Counted from the first letter of the stretch, positions 19,341-30,031 are shown. The stretch: DNA of 64,000 nucleotides from Endozoicomonas sp. OPT23 (GCF_009653635.1 NZ_PPFD01000007.1:446484-510483), one strand, 5' to 3'. Program-made: numbers and translations. The notes: a model not told the origin generated them from the letters alone.

Positions 19341-20708
19341 ATGTATGACCAAGACCTTCCTTCGTTCCTGAATCAGGGTTCACAGCAGGAAAACCAGCCG
19401 CTTACCGTTACCGAACTGAACAGTCAGGCACGTCGTCTGCTGGAGACACGTTTCGCCAGCATTCGAGTAGAAGGCGAGATTTCAGGGTTTGTTAAACCTG
19501 CTTCAGGACACTGGTACTTCACTCTGAAGGATTCCTCTGCCCAGATTCGCTGCGCCATGTTCAAGGGCAGAAATCGTTCGGTTAAATTCCTGCCAGCGGA
19601 AGGCAAGCAGGTTTTGGTCAGGGGCAGAGTAAGTCTCTACGAAGGCAGAGGCGACTATCAGCTGATCGCAGACCATGTGGAAGAAGCGGGCGTGGGTGCT
19701 CTGCAGAGAGCCTTTGAAGAACTGAAGCGCAAGCTTGCTGCTGAAGGTCTGTTTAACACCGAAAATAAACGCCCCCTGCCCGAGCTGCCACAACATATTG
19801 GTGTAATCACCTCACCAACAGGCGCCGCTATCAGGGATATTCTGGCCGTACTTAAACGACGTTTTCCGACCATTCCGGTGACCGTTATTCCCAGTCTGGT
19901 TCAGGGCGATGCGGCAGCCGATGAACTGGTAAATGCCCTGAGAGTTGCTAATCAGTCACAACAGTTTGATGTATTGATTGTTGGCCGAGGCGGTGGCTCT
20001 TTGGAAGACCTATGGCCCTTTAATGAAGAAAAGGTTGCCCGTGCCATTGCTGCATCTGCAACACCTGTCGTCAGTGCGGTAGGTCACGAAATTGATTTTA
20101 CCATTACCGACTTTGTTGCCGATTACCGAGCACCAACACCTTCGGCGGCAGCAGAAGTGTTAAGTCCGGACCGTATGGAATGGCTGAGTAAGGTGCAGTT
20201 TTTCCAGAGAAAGCTGAACACCCTGATTCAACATAAACTTCAGATATCCGCTCAGGCACTGGACAATTCCAGCCTTAGACTGCGTAATCCGAAAGATAAG
20301 CTTAGTGAACACAGCCAGCGGTTGGCTGATCTCGATATTCGCTTGCAGCAGGCCATCAGAATGCAGCTGCAAATGCAGCAGTCCAGTCTGCAAAAATCAC
20401 AGGGAAGTTTGCAGCAGAATTCACCGAAACATCGAGTAAGCCAGATTAAATCCCGGCTTGAACATCGAAAAGAAACACTGGCCACATTGATGCAAAGAGT
20501 TCTTGAAAGAAAGGCGTCAAAGTTCCAGAATCTTTGCGGTCAGCTGACTACTGTCAGCCCCCTGGCTACTCTTTCGCGGGGATACTCTATTACTCGCAGC
20601 GGTGGCAGCGTGATTACCGATTCAGAGCAACTGAATCCTGGTGATCAGATTGAAACCCTGTTTAAGGAAGGAAAAGCGGATATGCAGGTTATTTCTGTTT
20701 CCAGATAA
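19341..20708 (+). CDS. xseA: exodeoxyribonuclease VII large subunit
   Basis: Encodes 455 residues from ATG 19341 (family length about 450); the frame is open 84 bases further upstream but that part has no family character. The N-terminal OB-fold (LTVTELNSQARRLLETRF, IRVEGEISGF, GHWYFTLKD) is followed by the catalytic domain with GAAIRDIL, VIVGRGGGSLEDLWPFNEE and GHEIDFTITDFVADYRAPTPSAAAE, then a long coiled-coil and a short C-terminal segment GYSITR. Together with XseB it degrades single-stranded DNA. No good ribosome-binding site precedes the chosen start, so a nearby alternative remains possible. Confidence 0.93.
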   Translation: MYDQDLPSFLNQGSQQENQPLTVTELNSQARRLLETRFASIRVEGEISGFVKPASGHWYFTLKDSSAQIRCAMFKGRNRSVKFLPAEGKQVLVRGRVSLYEGRGDYQLIADHVEEAGVGALQRAFEELKRKLAAEGLFNTENKRPLPELPQHIGVITSPTGAAIRDILAVLKRRFPTIPVTVIPSLVQGDAAADELVNALRVANQSQQFDVLIVGRGGGSLEDLWPFNEEKVARAIAASATPVVSAVGHEIDFTITDFVADYRAPTPSAAAEVLSPDRMEWLSKVQFFQRKLNTLIQHKLQISAQALDNSSLRLRNPKDKLSEHSQRLADLDIRLQQAIRMQLQMQQSSLQKSQGSLQQNSPKHRVSQIKSRLEHRKETLATLMQRVLERKASKFQNLCGQLTTVSPLATLSRGYSITRSGGSVITDSEQLNPGDQIETLFKEGKADMQVISVSR

Positions 20709-20820
20709 GCAGGCATATTTCTGGCCAGATTTTCAGAACAGTATATAAACAAGACAGTTGCTCATATACGATATGACGACTCTCAACAAGAGTTAAGACA
20801 ATCGATCATGTCAGCAGGTA

Positions 20821-22614
20821 TTAACTTCGTGATAGATAACGAAGAGGAAGCAAGAAACTGGTTTTATTACTTACACTAGGGGCAATAGCTCGGTCACATT
20901 TGCTGACCAGGCGATCAAATAAACATTTAATCACACATTTAGCACCAACCTTTAAGGTGCGTTTTCCTGACAATTCACTCCCTGTATTAAAGCCTTCCTT
21001 ACTTTGAAATTCAGCAAGGTAAGGAGGAAGCTCTGACACCTCAGGGGGAAGTAAGACAAAATTACCATTTCTATCAACAGCAAGCTCTTCAGATGACAGT
21101 ATTTTCAACTCATGGCTATCATTCTTACTCTCTATTTCATAAATTTTCCAACCATTCTGCTGATAACTCCTAATCTCTGAGAGGTTACAAGTGTCAATCA
21201 AGAACCTTCGCTTGCCTCCAAAGCATAATTTATGAACATCATCACTATCCGGATAAATCCTTCTTAATGCTTTATATTGCCCATCTATATCTCCGACCTC
21301 TAAGGTTCTCAAATTATCTCTAACGACTTCAAGCTTCTGAACGAGGTCACCCAGCCCCATTTTATCTACAGCATCATTACTTTCACACAATGCAACTAAC
21401 GCCAGTTTCTTTATCCGCTCCGGGTCTCCCTCTGTTAGAATAGTGTCAATACCTCTACTCAATGCGCCTGATGACAGCATTCGATATAGACTTTGCGGAT
21501 AGGCGCTACACACACTGTTCAAATGATAGTAAACACCTTTTTCAACACCGGAGTCAGCTCTAAACGGGTAATCGAGATAATTTGGGTGTATGGTTGTCTC
21601 AAGATCAAATATACAGTTCCACAAGCCAGCCCTGACAATTTTTTTCAAAAGCTCCTGATTTAACAAACCTGATTCAAAAAGCATTACAAGCTGATACATA
21701 TGAGAGAACACTCCATGTTCTACATACACAAGCTCTGGTAACTCTTGATAGGCATCATTCTCTGCGACCGCATTCCCAATTGGTACTGGAGCATAACCTG
21801 CCAAAATTAAGCCGGAAGCATTAATTCCAGCCGACCTAAATTTATTTAAGAGTATATTTCGAATCTCTCCAGAAATATCGGGAAGCTCCTTATCTAAAAG
21901 CTCATTGAAACTTGTATTCACATAACCTATATGCCCTCTAAAGAACTCGCCATTATCGCAACTTGTACCAAATTTTTGTCGCTTACATCTGTCTGAGTTA
22001 TGCACTTTAAAGAGAGGGACATCGTTCCCTACTCTAACTTTGCTATGAGGTATCTGTTTGTCATTTTTTTCCTGGTAGCTTGCTCTTAACTTCCCTCCTA
22101 TCTCTGACAAGGTTGGAATCATATTCCTTTTATCCAAAATTTTATCGAGAATTTTTTCTGCTTTAAGGCGATCAATCTCAGTTAATTTCTCAAATTCTTT
22201 TTGATACTTTTTCTTTAAAATTGCTGCATAGGAGGACTGAAAATCTCCAATCGAGTGGTCATGCATAGCCGCCATTAACTTTTTACTTGGAACCAATAAT
22301 TCATCAGGAGGTAGTCTTTCAAAATCAACAGCCCTAAAATTTATTTCTTCGTCTTGAAAAGAGCAATATGACCAACCTAAAACTCCGACCTCTCTTTCTT
22401 TAATCATTTCCTCATCATACTCACAATGCTGAAGATGATCTTTTACAACAGGATAAACATCACTCCTGACACGAAATGTCTTTTTTGAGCCGTCCCTCAT
22501 GGTTATAGTTGAACTAATCCGCGCAGATTCAGTACCATTTTCATAATCAAAGTACTGCTCAGGATTCTGAAAGAGCTTATCCATAGCAGCTTGAGGAAGA
22601 TTCTTTCCAAACAT
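20821..22614 (-). CDS. unrecognised 597-residue protein
   Basis: I do not recognise a family. The protein is hydrophilic and predicted mostly helical. It has no signal peptide or clear membrane segment, and its lysine- and glutamate-rich stretch (residues about 145-200) could form coiled coil. Cysteine pairs occur at DRCKRQKFGTSC and KCVIKCLFDRLVSKC. The gene is more AT-rich than the housekeeping genes on both sides and starts in an AT-rich upstream region. With the small cupin gene it forms an accessory insertion between xseA and der. A host-interaction role would be a guess. Confidence 0.6.
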   Translation of the reverse strand: MFGKNLPQAAMDKLFQNPEQYFDYENGTESARISSTITMRDGSKKTFRVRSDVYPVVKDHLQHCEYDEEMIKEREVGVLGWSYCSFQDEEINFRAVDFERLPPDELLVPSKKLMAAMHDHSIGDFQSSYAAILKKKYQKEFEKLTEIDRLKAEKILDKILDKRNMIPTLSEIGGKLRASYQEKNDKQIPHSKVRVGNDVPLFKVHNSDRCKRQKFGTSCDNGEFFRGHIGYVNTSFNELLDKELPDISGEIRNILLNKFRSAGINASGLILAGYAPVPIGNAVAENDAYQELPELVYVEHGVFSHMYQLVMLFESGLLNQELLKKIVRAGLWNCIFDLETTIHPNYLDYPFRADSGVEKGVYYHLNSVCSAYPQSLYRMLSSGALSRGIDTILTEGDPERIKKLALVALCESNDAVDKMGLGDLVQKLEVVRDNLRTLEVGDIDGQYKALRRIYPDSDDVHKLCFGGKRRFLIDTCNLSEIRSYQQNGWKIYEIESKNDSHELKILSSEELAVDRNGNFVLLPPEVSELPPYLAEFQSKEGFNTGSELSGKRTLKVGAKCVIKCLFDRLVSKCDRAIAPSVSNKTSFLLPLRYLSRS

Positions 22615-22802
22615 AATACAACACCAATAAATTAATATTGATATTTAGAAGTATAAGAATCCAAATAGTTTCTATTTCCCCTAACCATTCAGTTAGAACA
22701 GCTGACAGCAACCGACCTAGAAAGATACAAATAAATCTTACCCGAAAACATCATAAAATAACCTCAAAGAAGAAGTATTCTTTGATCAGTGCGTAGGTCT
22801 AT

Positions 22803-23174
22803 TTAATAGTGCACAGCCAGCCAAACCGACTCAGTCGCAGGATCTGTCCACTCAACCCTGTGTCGAAGATGAGCAGGCAGCAAAAGATAATCACCCGCCT
22901 TCATTTCAACTTCCTGATCCTGCCCCTCTATTTTCAAACGGGCAGCACCGGACAGTAAAACAACCCATTCATCCCGCGGCTGATCATACCACTCACCTTT
23001 CGGAGTGGCGTGACCACGGGACACAATGCGCTCAATCGTAACATTATCGTTTTCAGCCAGAACCTCTATCAACTCTTCAGGTAGCTCTCCTGGTAGCTCT
23101 CTTGAACAGTCTTCAGAAAACCCTCCAGAAGACCCTTCAGAAGAGACGCCCTGAATAGTATCAAAGAGGTTCAT
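22803..23174 (-). CDS. cupin-domain protein
   Basis: A 123-residue protein with a single cupin barrel in residues about 50-123: EWVVLLSGAARLKIEG, EMKAGDYLLLPAHLRHRVEWTD. The usual metal-binding histidine pair of cupin motif 1 is not obvious; WYDQPRDEW occupies that place, while motif 2 keeps HLRHRV. The N-terminal 40 residues are low-complexity (Ser, Gly, Glu) with a doubled ELPGELPEEL. It ends 23 bases before the der stop-proximal region begins on the same strand, so it lies upstream of der only in map order and is transcribed from the same strand after der. Confidence 0.75.
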   Translation of the reverse strand: MNLFDTIQGVSSEGSSGGFSEDCSRELPGELPEELIEVLAENDNVTIERIVSRGHATPKGEWYDQPRDEWVVLLSGAARLKIEGQDQEVEMKAGDYLLLPAHLRHRVEWTDPATESVWLAVHY

Positions 23175-23196
23175 GGCTATTTATCTCCTTAGAGAA

Positions 23197-24672
23197 TTAA
23201 CGACGCGCTTTCTGCTTTTTCTTATTCGGACTGTCTTTCTTCTTACTCTTCAACTCAATCGTACGACGCTTATGAGTCACTTTGCGCTCGCCGTCACCAT
23301 GACTCTTCTTATGCACTGCTTTACGATCAGCAAAAGGGTTCTCGGAAGAGCGGAACTCGATGCGAATTGGCGTACCCATAATCTTCAACACCTTACGGAA
23401 GGTATTTTCCAGATAACGTTTGTAGGAAGCTGGTACTTCCTCCGTCTGGTTACCGTGGATAATAATGGTCGGCGGATTCATTGCACCAGCGTGACAGTAA
23501 CGCAGCTTGATACGACGGTTACGAACCAACGGAGGCTGGTGAACCTTAACAGCATCTTCCAGAATACGGGTCAGCTGGTTAGTGGACAACTTCTTGGTTG
23601 CACACTCATAAGCTTCATCAATAGACTCATACAGGTGACCGACATTGGTACCGTGCATGGCAGAGATCATATGAATGCGGGCAAAGTTGATAAAGTCCAG
23701 ACGACGACTCAACTCTTCCTTCACCTTCTTACGCTCTTCTTCCTTCATCCCGTCCCATTTGTTGACAGCAAGAACGACGGCACGACCGGATTCCAGAATG
23801 AAGCCCAGCAGGTGCAGATCCTGCTCAACAATACCTTCACGAGCATCCAGCACCAGAACCACTACGTTAGCGTCTTCAATCGCCTGCAGGGTTTTAACCA
23901 CCGAGAACTTCTCGGCAATCTCATGCACCTTACCGCGACGACGAACACCGGCGGTATCAATCAGGGTGTAATCCTGACCAAAACGCTCATAGGGAATATA
24001 AACACTGTCCCGGGTTGTACCAGCCTGGTCGTATACAACAACCCGCTCTTCACCCAGTAGACGGTTAACCAGTGTTGATTTACCGACGTTTGGACGACCC
24101 ACGATACCAATCTTGATACCACGGGTTTTATCGTCTTCTTCCTCTTCCTCAGCTTGCGCTTCAAATTCTTCGGTCGTCAGGCCGGTGACTCTTTCAAGCA
24201 CATCATCAATCATCTGCTTAACACCACGGCCGTGTACCGCAGCGACATGGTAAGCTTCGCCAAAACCAAGTCTGGCAAAATCCGCTTCCGCCTGGTCGGC
24301 ATCTACGGTGTCGGTTTTGTTCAATACCAGCTTGTAGCTTTTACCCTGCTTTCGCAGATGGTCAGCAATCATTTCGTCGGCCGCCGTCATGCCAGCGCGG
24401 GCATCGACCATAAACAGCACAATATCGGCTTCATCAATAGCGGCCAGAGACTGTTCCGCCATAGCGGAATCAATGCCTTCTTCGTCACCACTGATACCAC
24501 CGGTATCAACAACAATGTAAGGGCGTTCGCCCATTTTCCCTTCACCGTATTTACGGTCACGGGTCAAACCAGCAACATTGGCTACCAGTGCATCCCTGGA
24601 ACGGGTCAAACGATTAAACAGGGTAGATTTGCCCACATTCGGACGCCCTACCAGGGCAATTACAGGAACCAT
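23197..24672 (-). CDS. der: ribosome-assembly GTPase Der (EngA)
   Basis: Encodes 491 residues with two tandem G domains, each with [10 protein letters not shown] (at about residues 8 and 187), DTGG/DTAG switch motifs and NKxD (NKTD, NKWD), then a C-terminal KH-like domain ([19 protein letters not shown]) and a lysine-rich tail. It acts in 50S subunit maturation. The ATG at 24672 gives [16 protein letters not shown], matching E. coli Der; the frame begins 15 bases earlier. A terminator separates it from bamB upstream, so der has its own promoter. Confidence 0.96.
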   Translation of the reverse strand: MVPVIALVGRPNVGKSTLFNRLTRSRDALVANVAGLTRDRKYGEGKMGERPYIVVDTGGISGDEEGIDSAMAEQSLAAIDEADIVLFMVDARAGMTAADEMIADHLRKQGKSYKLVLNKTDTVDADQAEADFARLGFGEAYHVAAVHGRGVKQMIDDVLERVTGLTTEEFEAQAEEEEEDDKTRGIKIGIVGRPNVGKSTLVNRLLGEERVVVYDQAGTTRDSVYIPYERFGQDYTLIDTAGVRRRGKVHEIAEKFSVVKTLQAIEDANVVVLVLDAREGIVEQDLHLLGFILESGRAVVLAVNKWDGMKEEERKKVKEELSRRLDFINFARIHMISAMHGTNVGHLYESIDEAYECATKKLSTNQLTRILEDAVKVHQPPLVRNRRIKLRYCHAGAMNPPTIIIHGNQTEEVPASYKRYLENTFRKVLKIMGTPIRIEFRSSENPFADRKAVHKKSHGDGERKVTHKRRTIELKSKKKDSPNKKKQKARR

Positions 24673-24759
24673 ACTCTTCATTTCCACTCACTGCCGATAC
24701 TGCACGGCAGTGATAATTTTTCATTTAGCTTCGGATATATTACCGACGCCTTGAAACAG

Positions 24760-24792
24760 AAAAAGGGCTGAACCCCTTCGGATTCAGCCCAT
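24760..24792 (-). terminator. terminator of the bamB transcript
   Basis: On the minus strand GGGCTGAA and TTCAGCCC flank a 10-base loop and are followed by TTTTTC, placed about 40 bases after the bamB stop codon and before der. Confidence 0.85.
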
Positions 24793-24830
24793 TCATTTCA
24801 GAGACCTGCTACAGGCCTACTGAATCGGTA

Positions 24831-25985
24831 TTACTTCTGCTTGAGTGCTGTCAGTTTGCCGTCAGCATTCAATACATACAGATAGTCACCGCCAACTGTC
24901 AGTGGTGCTTTAATAGCGCCACCCACTTTGTAACGACCTGCAAGGCCACCATCAACCTGAGACATCAGGTGCACATAGCCTTCGGCATCACCAACAGCGA
25001 CATAACTGCTGTAAGTCACAGGCGCTGTCAGCAGACGGTATTCCAGCTTGTCCTGACGCCAGCTTACTGCACCGGAACGCTGATCAAGTGAGCTGACATA
25101 GCTGCTGTCATCGGTCAGGTACAAAGAACCAAAGCCTTCGGAAATGGTCTTGTAGCTGGACAGTTCACGGGTCCACTTTACACGGCCGGAATACTTATCC
25201 ATGGCCGCAGCATTACCCTGAAAACTCACCAGGAAGATACTGTCGCCGACAATCAATGGCTGCGCCTTGATGTCCACCATACGTTCCAGTTCAGACGTTC
25301 CCTTTGGAATAGACACACGACTGGACCAGAGTGGCGCACCATCCGTCATACGAAACGCTTTCGCTTCACCGTTGGAAAGACCAACAAACACAGCTTCGCC
25401 TTCAATACGAGGGGTACTGGTACCACGCAGGGTCAGTGCTGGCTGCAGGTTTTCCTGACGCCACAACTGTTTACCGTCTGTAGCGTCGTAAGCCGCTACG
25501 GTGTCATCAATGGACTGAACAATAACGATCTGGCCATTAGTCTGCGGAGAGGAAATTACTTCGCTGCTGACCGAAATATTCCACAACAGGGTACCGTCTG
25601 TTTCTTTCAGAGCAACCAGGCGGCCATTCAGCGTTCCGAATAACAACAAACCTGCATCAGCGGTAATACCACCACTGACTTTAAGTTTGAGTTCCTTGTT
25701 CCAGAGCACCTTACCGGTTTCCCGATTCAGAGCTGTAACCTCACCATCAGCACCCACGGTGTAGATAACGTTGCCGGAAATGGACGGCACCAGACGTTCA
25801 AGACTGCCTCTGGTTCCTTCGCCAATGCCTTTTGACCAGACTTCGGTCAGCTCAACATCCGCTTTGAATTCGGTCAGACTTTTTGGTTTACGTACTTCTT
25901 CCTCATCGGAAGAAAACATGCTGCAGGCCGTTACACTCATACCCAGTGCAACAACCACTGCCAGCCGGCAAATCCTCTCCATCAT
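24831..25985 (-). CDS. bamB: outer-membrane assembly lipoprotein BamB
   Basis: A 384-residue lipoprotein of the BAM complex, which inserts beta-barrel proteins into the outer membrane. The signal peptide ends in the lipobox VTAC-S (cysteine near residue 21). The rest is an eight-bladed PQQ-like propeller with repeats such as GKVLWNKEL, DGTLLWNISV and GKQLWRQE. Two ATGs lie in tandem at the start; both have usable upstream purine tracts. It follows yfgM by 4 bases, the standard hisS-yfgM-bamB order. Confidence 0.95.
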   Translation of the reverse strand: MMERICRLAVVVALGMSVTACSMFSSDEEEVRKPKSLTEFKADVELTEVWSKGIGEGTRGSLERLVPSISGNVIYTVGADGEVTALNRETGKVLWNKELKLKVSGGITADAGLLLFGTLNGRLVALKETDGTLLWNISVSSEVISSPQTNGQIVIVQSIDDTVAAYDATDGKQLWRQENLQPALTLRGTSTPRIEGEAVFVGLSNGEAKAFRMTDGAPLWSSRVSIPKGTSELERMVDIKAQPLIVGDSIFLVSFQGNAAAMDKYSGRVKWTRELSSYKTISEGFGSLYLTDDSSYVSSLDQRSGAVSWRQDKLEYRLLTAPVTYSSYVAVGDAEGYVHLMSQVDGGLAGRYKVGGAIKAPLTVGGDYLYVLNADGKLTALKQK

Positions 25986-25989
25986 TCCT

Positions 25990-26664
25990 TTAGCCCTCTG
26001 TGGTCTTTACCGCCAGATCATCCAGCTTGAATTGCAACAGTGGTCGAGCTTCACCATTGGCTTGAGCGGCATCCAGAGCTTTCTGGTAAGCAGCCCGGGC
26101 ACTATCCCTGTCACCTTTGGCCAACAGTGCATCACCGCGAACGGCTTCAATGGTGGCAACAAAACCGGCCTCAGAACTGGCAGCGGCCAGTACATCCAGC
26201 GCCGCCTGAGCATTGTCCGCAGACTGACCCAGCATGACGCGCGCCAGACGGGTACGAGCCAGCAGCTCGGTTTCCTGATTGGTGTTCTGATCAACAACCC
26301 ACTGCAAGCTGGCACGAGCGCCATCCAGATCATTGGATTGAACCTGTACCCTGGCCTGCTGAAGCATGGCGTAGGCTGCATAGCGGGAACCGCTGTAATC
26401 AGCCTTCAATGTTTCGGCAACATGCTGGACAGTAGACTTCTGCTGTTCAGTCAGGCTTTGACCCTGAGCAGCACTGGCAGAAGCATCCAGTAGACTTTGA
26501 TACAACTGTGAAGCGGCTGCAGACGTTTCATACTGGTTCTGTTTATAGGCTTTATAACCAAAAACAGCGACCAGAGTAATCACTACACCGGCAATAACTG
26601 GCTTACCATAGTCCTGCCAGAGGTTCTTAAGCTGTTCAACTTCTTCTTCGTCTGTACGACTCAC
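25990..26664 (-). CDS. yfgM: YfgM, SecYEG-associated TPR membrane protein
   Basis: Encodes 224 residues: a short acidic cytoplasmic N-terminus, one transmembrane helix (about 22-41, PVIAGVVITLVAVFGYKAYK) and a periplasmic TPR-like domain. YfgM is an ancillary SecYEG subunit that works with periplasmic chaperones. The GTG start is supported by GGAGAG 5 bases upstream. It sits between hisS and bamB as in E. coli. Confidence 0.92.
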   Translation of the reverse strand: MSRTDEEEVEQLKNLWQDYGKPVIAGVVITLVAVFGYKAYKQNQYETSAAASQLYQSLLDASASAAQGQSLTEQQKSTVQHVAETLKADYSGSRYAAYAMLQQARVQVQSNDLDGARASLQWVVDQNTNQETELLARTRLARVMLGQSADNAQAALDVLAAASSEAGFVATIEAVRGDALLAKGDRDSARAAYQKALDAAQANGEARPLLQFKLDDLAVKTTEG

Positions 26665-26760
26665 TCAATCTCTCCTGAATCCAGAAACTTCAGAGTTTAT
26701 TATCAAGGTTTGGAACGTTTCTCTCGCTGACCTCTACTGACGTCAGCGATCATTTTTTAT

Positions 26761-28038
26761 TTAAAACGACTGCTTTGCCAGAAAGCTGATAGCTTCTGCT
26801 ACCGACATGGTGACCTGCTCACCTTCAGTGGTCAATGGCTTGATGGACACCTGACGGGCTGTCAGCTCATCCTCACCAATAATAAGAGCAAAATCGGCAC
26901 CACTGCTAAAGGCGCGCTTCATCTGGCCTTTAAAACCACCGCCACAGTTCACCAGCATCTTCAGCTCAGGCAAACCGGTACGAATTTCTTCCAGCATCGG
27001 CATGGCTTTACCGCTGACACCTTCACCGCGAGTCACCACGGCGACATCAACCGTCTTGTTAACAGACTCCGGAACCAGTTCAAGAGTTTCAAGCATCAGT
27101 ACCAGACGTTCAATACCCATGGCGAAACCGATAGCCGGCGTAGGCTTGCCGCCCAGCATTTCGACCAGAGCGTCATAACGACCACCACCACACACAGTAC
27201 CCTGGGCACCGAGGCTGTCGGTAATCCATTCAAATACGGTTTTACTGTAGTAATCGAGACCGCGAACCAGTGTCGGGTTCACAACATACTCAATACCGGC
27301 AGCGTCGAGAATATCACGCAACTGCTGGAAGTGTTCAGCAGACTCCTGATCCATGTAATCAGACATTACCGGCGCATCAGCCACAATTTCCTGAGTACGT
27401 TTGTCCTTGCTGTCGAGAATACGCAGCGGATTAATACTCAGGCGACGCTGACTGTCTTCATCCAGTTCACTTTCATACTGACTCAGATACTCAACCAGCG
27501 CGGCACGGTATGCAGTGCGGGCTTCAAGAGTACCGAGCGTATTCAGTTCAAGACGAACGTGCTTATCAATGCCCAGCTCTTTCCAGAGACGAGCGGTCAG
27601 CAGAATCAGTTCGGCATCGATGTCCGGACCGGCCATACCAAAAGCTTCAACACTGAATTGGTGGAACTGACGGTAACGACCTTTCTGTGGACGTTCATAA
27701 CGGAACATTGGCCCCATGGTCCAGAGACGCTGGGTCTGGTTGTAAAACAAACCATGCTGGATACCGGCGCGAACAATACCGGCAGTCCCTTCAGGGCGCA
27801 GAGCCAGGCCTTCACCGTTGCGATCCTCGAAGGCGTACATCTCTTTTTCAACAATATCAGTACCGGCACCAATACCACGACTGAACAGTGGGCTCGGTTC
27901 AACGATCGGCATACGGACTTCACGATAGCTATAGGCGGCCATCGAATGTCGAAGCTTGGACTCCAGGTATTGCCAGGCAGGGCTCTGCTCAGGCAGGAGA
28001 TCGTTCATACCGCGAATGGCTTGGAGTTGCTTGGCCAA
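26761..28038 (-). CDS. hisS: histidyl-tRNA synthetase
   Basis: A 425-residue class II aminoacyl-tRNA synthetase that charges tRNA-His. Visible motifs: N-terminal IRGMNDLLP, motif 2 [17 protein letters not shown], the histidine-specific [15 protein letters not shown] and [15 protein letters not shown], and motif 3 [14 protein letters not shown]; then an anticodon-binding domain. The usual neighbour ispG, normally between rodZ and hisS, is absent here; only 138 bases separate them. Confidence 0.97.
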   Translation of the reverse strand: MAKQLQAIRGMNDLLPEQSPAWQYLESKLRHSMAAYSYREVRMPIVEPSPLFSRGIGAGTDIVEKEMYAFEDRNGEGLALRPEGTAGIVRAGIQHGLFYNQTQRLWTMGPMFRYERPQKGRYRQFHQFSVEAFGMAGPDIDAELILLTARLWKELGIDKHVRLELNTLGTLEARTAYRAALVEYLSQYESELDEDSQRRLSINPLRILDSKDKRTQEIVADAPVMSDYMDQESAEHFQQLRDILDAAGIEYVVNPTLVRGLDYYSKTVFEWITDSLGAQGTVCGGGRYDALVEMLGGKPTPAIGFAMGIERLVLMLETLELVPESVNKTVDVAVVTRGEGVSGKAMPMLEEIRTGLPELKMLVNCGGGFKGQMKRAFSSGADFALIIGEDELTARQVSIKPLTTEGEQVTMSVAEAISFLAKQSF

Positions 28039-28176
28039 CTTCTAACGTCCTCAATCCTCAACTGCAGCACAACATTCGGCAGCTGCATCAATCACTTACG
28101 CGCACCGAAGAAAAAACCGGCCCGCAAAATGGTCAACTATACCCTTTCAAGGCCTGTGAGTACACGCTATGCCGTA

Positions 28177-29229
28177 TTAACCCGCTTCAGTAGCATCCAG
28201 AACCAGACTGGCCACGTTCTTGCCTGGTCTGCTTTTAATGGTTTGTTCTCTGCCGGCAAAGGTCAGGCTGCTGACACCACCGACATTACCGAAACGGACA
28301 ATGACCTTTTCAGGCACTTCTAAATCCAGTGTGGAACCGGCTTTTTGCACGTCGGTATACAACACTTTATTACTGAGGTTTTTTACCTGCACCCAGCAAT
28401 CATCAGAAAAACTGACTAACAGCTTCACCAGCACATAAGCCGACTCAGTCACCTGCGATTCAGCTTTGTTCTCAGCAAGCGGTTTAATCAGTTCTGCCTT
28501 TGGTTCTTCTGCAGCAACTTTTTCAACCGCTACAGCCTTTTCAACGGTTGCAGTCTCCGGCTCAGCCTCTCTCACCACCGACCTTTCTGAAGCAAGATCA
28601 TCAATGATTTCCTGTTCCTTTACAGCTTCAGCCTCTTCCAGAGGTATCTCAACCGGATCCGGTTTTTCAGCGACTGTTATCGGAGTTTGCTCCTGAGACT
28701 GATTAAAAGCATCAGTTTGCTTTGGCTCTTCAGAAGAAGATTCAGCAGGTTGTTCAATCAAGGCAGGGGCCGTCTCGATATCTTCCTGAATCGGTGCTTC
28801 ATCATCACCTTTAAAGCCGTAGTAACTGATAACACCGGCAATAATAATCGCAACAATCAGACCGCTCAGTGCCACAACAGGCGACATAGGTCTACGATTG
28901 GAAATAGGATTACCTTCTTTCAGATGCGGGGTTTCTGAACGATCATCACCGGTAAAACGGTCAAACCGGTCGACCATCTCCTCGGCGCTCAACTCAAGAA
29001 CATTCGCATAGCTTCTGATCCAGCCACGGGCGAACACCAGCCCAGGCAAACGACTGTAGTCACTGCTTTCAATGTCAATGATATAGGATTCAGGCAGCTT
29101 CATTCGATCAGCGATATCAGCGATAGAAAGTCCGGCCTTTTCACGGGCCTGCCTGAGAAAGTCACCCGGTTTTTGCTGTCCGGTTGCTGATGCTTCTGAC
29201 TGCTGTTCAGCAGATTGTTCGCTACTCAT
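28177..29229 (-). CDS. rodZ: cell-shape protein RodZ
   Basis: A 350-residue bitopic inner-membrane protein that links MreB to the cell-wall elongation machinery. Order: cytoplasmic HTH domain (about 25-95, LRQAREKAGLSIADIADRM), transmembrane helix (about 133-152), a Glu/Pro/Ala-rich periplasmic linker (about 155-265) and a C-terminal DUF4115 domain (VKLLVSFSDDCWVQVKN). Located between pilW and hisS as in the conserved cluster. Confidence 0.92.
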   Translation of the reverse strand: MSSEQSAEQQSEASATGQQKPGDFLRQAREKAGLSIADIADRMKLPESYIIDIESSDYSRLPGLVFARGWIRSYANVLELSAEEMVDRFDRFTGDDRSETPHLKEGNPISNRRPMSPVVALSGLIVAIIIAGVISYYGFKGDDEAPIQEDIETAPALIEQPAESSSEEPKQTDAFNQSQEQTPITVAEKPDPVEIPLEEAEAVKEQEIIDDLASERSVVREAEPETATVEKAVAVEKVAAEEPKAELIKPLAENKAESQVTESAYVLVKLLVSFSDDCWVQVKNLSNKVLYTDVQKAGSTLDLEVPEKVIVRFGNVGGVSSLTFAGREQTIKSRPGKNVASLVLDATEAG

Positions 29230-29249
29230 TACTGCTTACTCCCACCCCT

Positions 29250-29975
29250 TCATCGTGTGGATGATGGGTACAAACGTTCTAATTGCAGGGTATAGCTGGC
29301 GGCGGCACTGTTATCGCCATTTGCTTTTGCGAGCTTGATACCCAGTTTCAAACTTTGTTCATTCTGACCAGCCAGACGAGTAAAAATCTGATAGTGACCC
29401 CAGGCCTCTCTCGATTTACCCTGCTCTTCCAGAATGGTGGCCAGCTCAAGTCTTGCTCTGGCAAGGTTACCATTAAGCTTGAGGGCTTTTTGAAAATGTT
29501 CCCGTGCTTGAGAAAGTCGTCCAAGATTTAACGACACTAAACCCATATTCTCATAGGCACGACTGCGACTACTGTATTTCACATTATCCGCAGCCACGGC
29601 AAACTGTCGATAAGCTTCATTGAGGCGACCTTCACCAAAGAGGAAAGCTCCGTAATTGTTACGAATATCGGCCGCATCCGACTTCAGAGAGAGAGCCTTT
29701 TTAAACGACTGGTCCGCCAGCAAATTCTCACCCTGCACCTGATAAATCAGACCCAGCGTACCGTAAACTTCTGCTGAATCAGGGTCCAGTTCAAGGGCCC
29801 GATTCACCGGATTAATAGCTCGTTCGGCGTATCCCTGCTGAAGATAGCCCCGAGACAGCTCAAGATAGCTCTGCACAGCATTGTTCTTATTGACCGGGCG
29901 ATTACCACCGTTGGACACACAGCCCACCAGCAGCACGGTAACAACCAGAAAAATCGCTCTTAACATAGCAGCCAT
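29250..29975 (-). CDS. pilW: type IV pilus biogenesis lipoprotein PilW/PilF
   Basis: Encodes 241 residues: signal peptide with lipobox LLVGC near residue 19, then about six TPR repeats (ALELDPDSAEVYGTLGLIYQ, ALSLKSDAADIRNNYGAFLF, ALKLNGNLARARLELATIL). It is the outer-membrane pilotin that helps PilQ secretin multimerise. Genes for the pilus itself are not in the window. It lies between rlmN and rodZ in the conserved order. Confidence 0.9.
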   Translation of the reverse strand: MAAMLRAIFLVVTVLLVGCVSNGGNRPVNKNNAVQSYLELSRGYLQQGYAERAINPVNRALELDPDSAEVYGTLGLIYQVQGENLLADQSFKKALSLKSDAADIRNNYGAFLFGEGRLNEAYRQFAVAADNVKYSSRSRAYENMGLVSLNLGRLSQAREHFQKALKLNGNLARARLELATILEEQGKSREAWGHYQIFTRLAGQNEQSLKLGIKLAKANGDNSAAASYTLQLERLYPSSTR

Positions 29976-30031
29976 GCAGTTCCTTAATCAGTGTGTAGAC
30001 ACACGTAATCGAATATCACATTTTTTGAATT

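Noticed and set aside
23173..24060. A 295-codon open frame opposite der
   Set aside because: Antisense shadow of der; the der reading is fully conserved.
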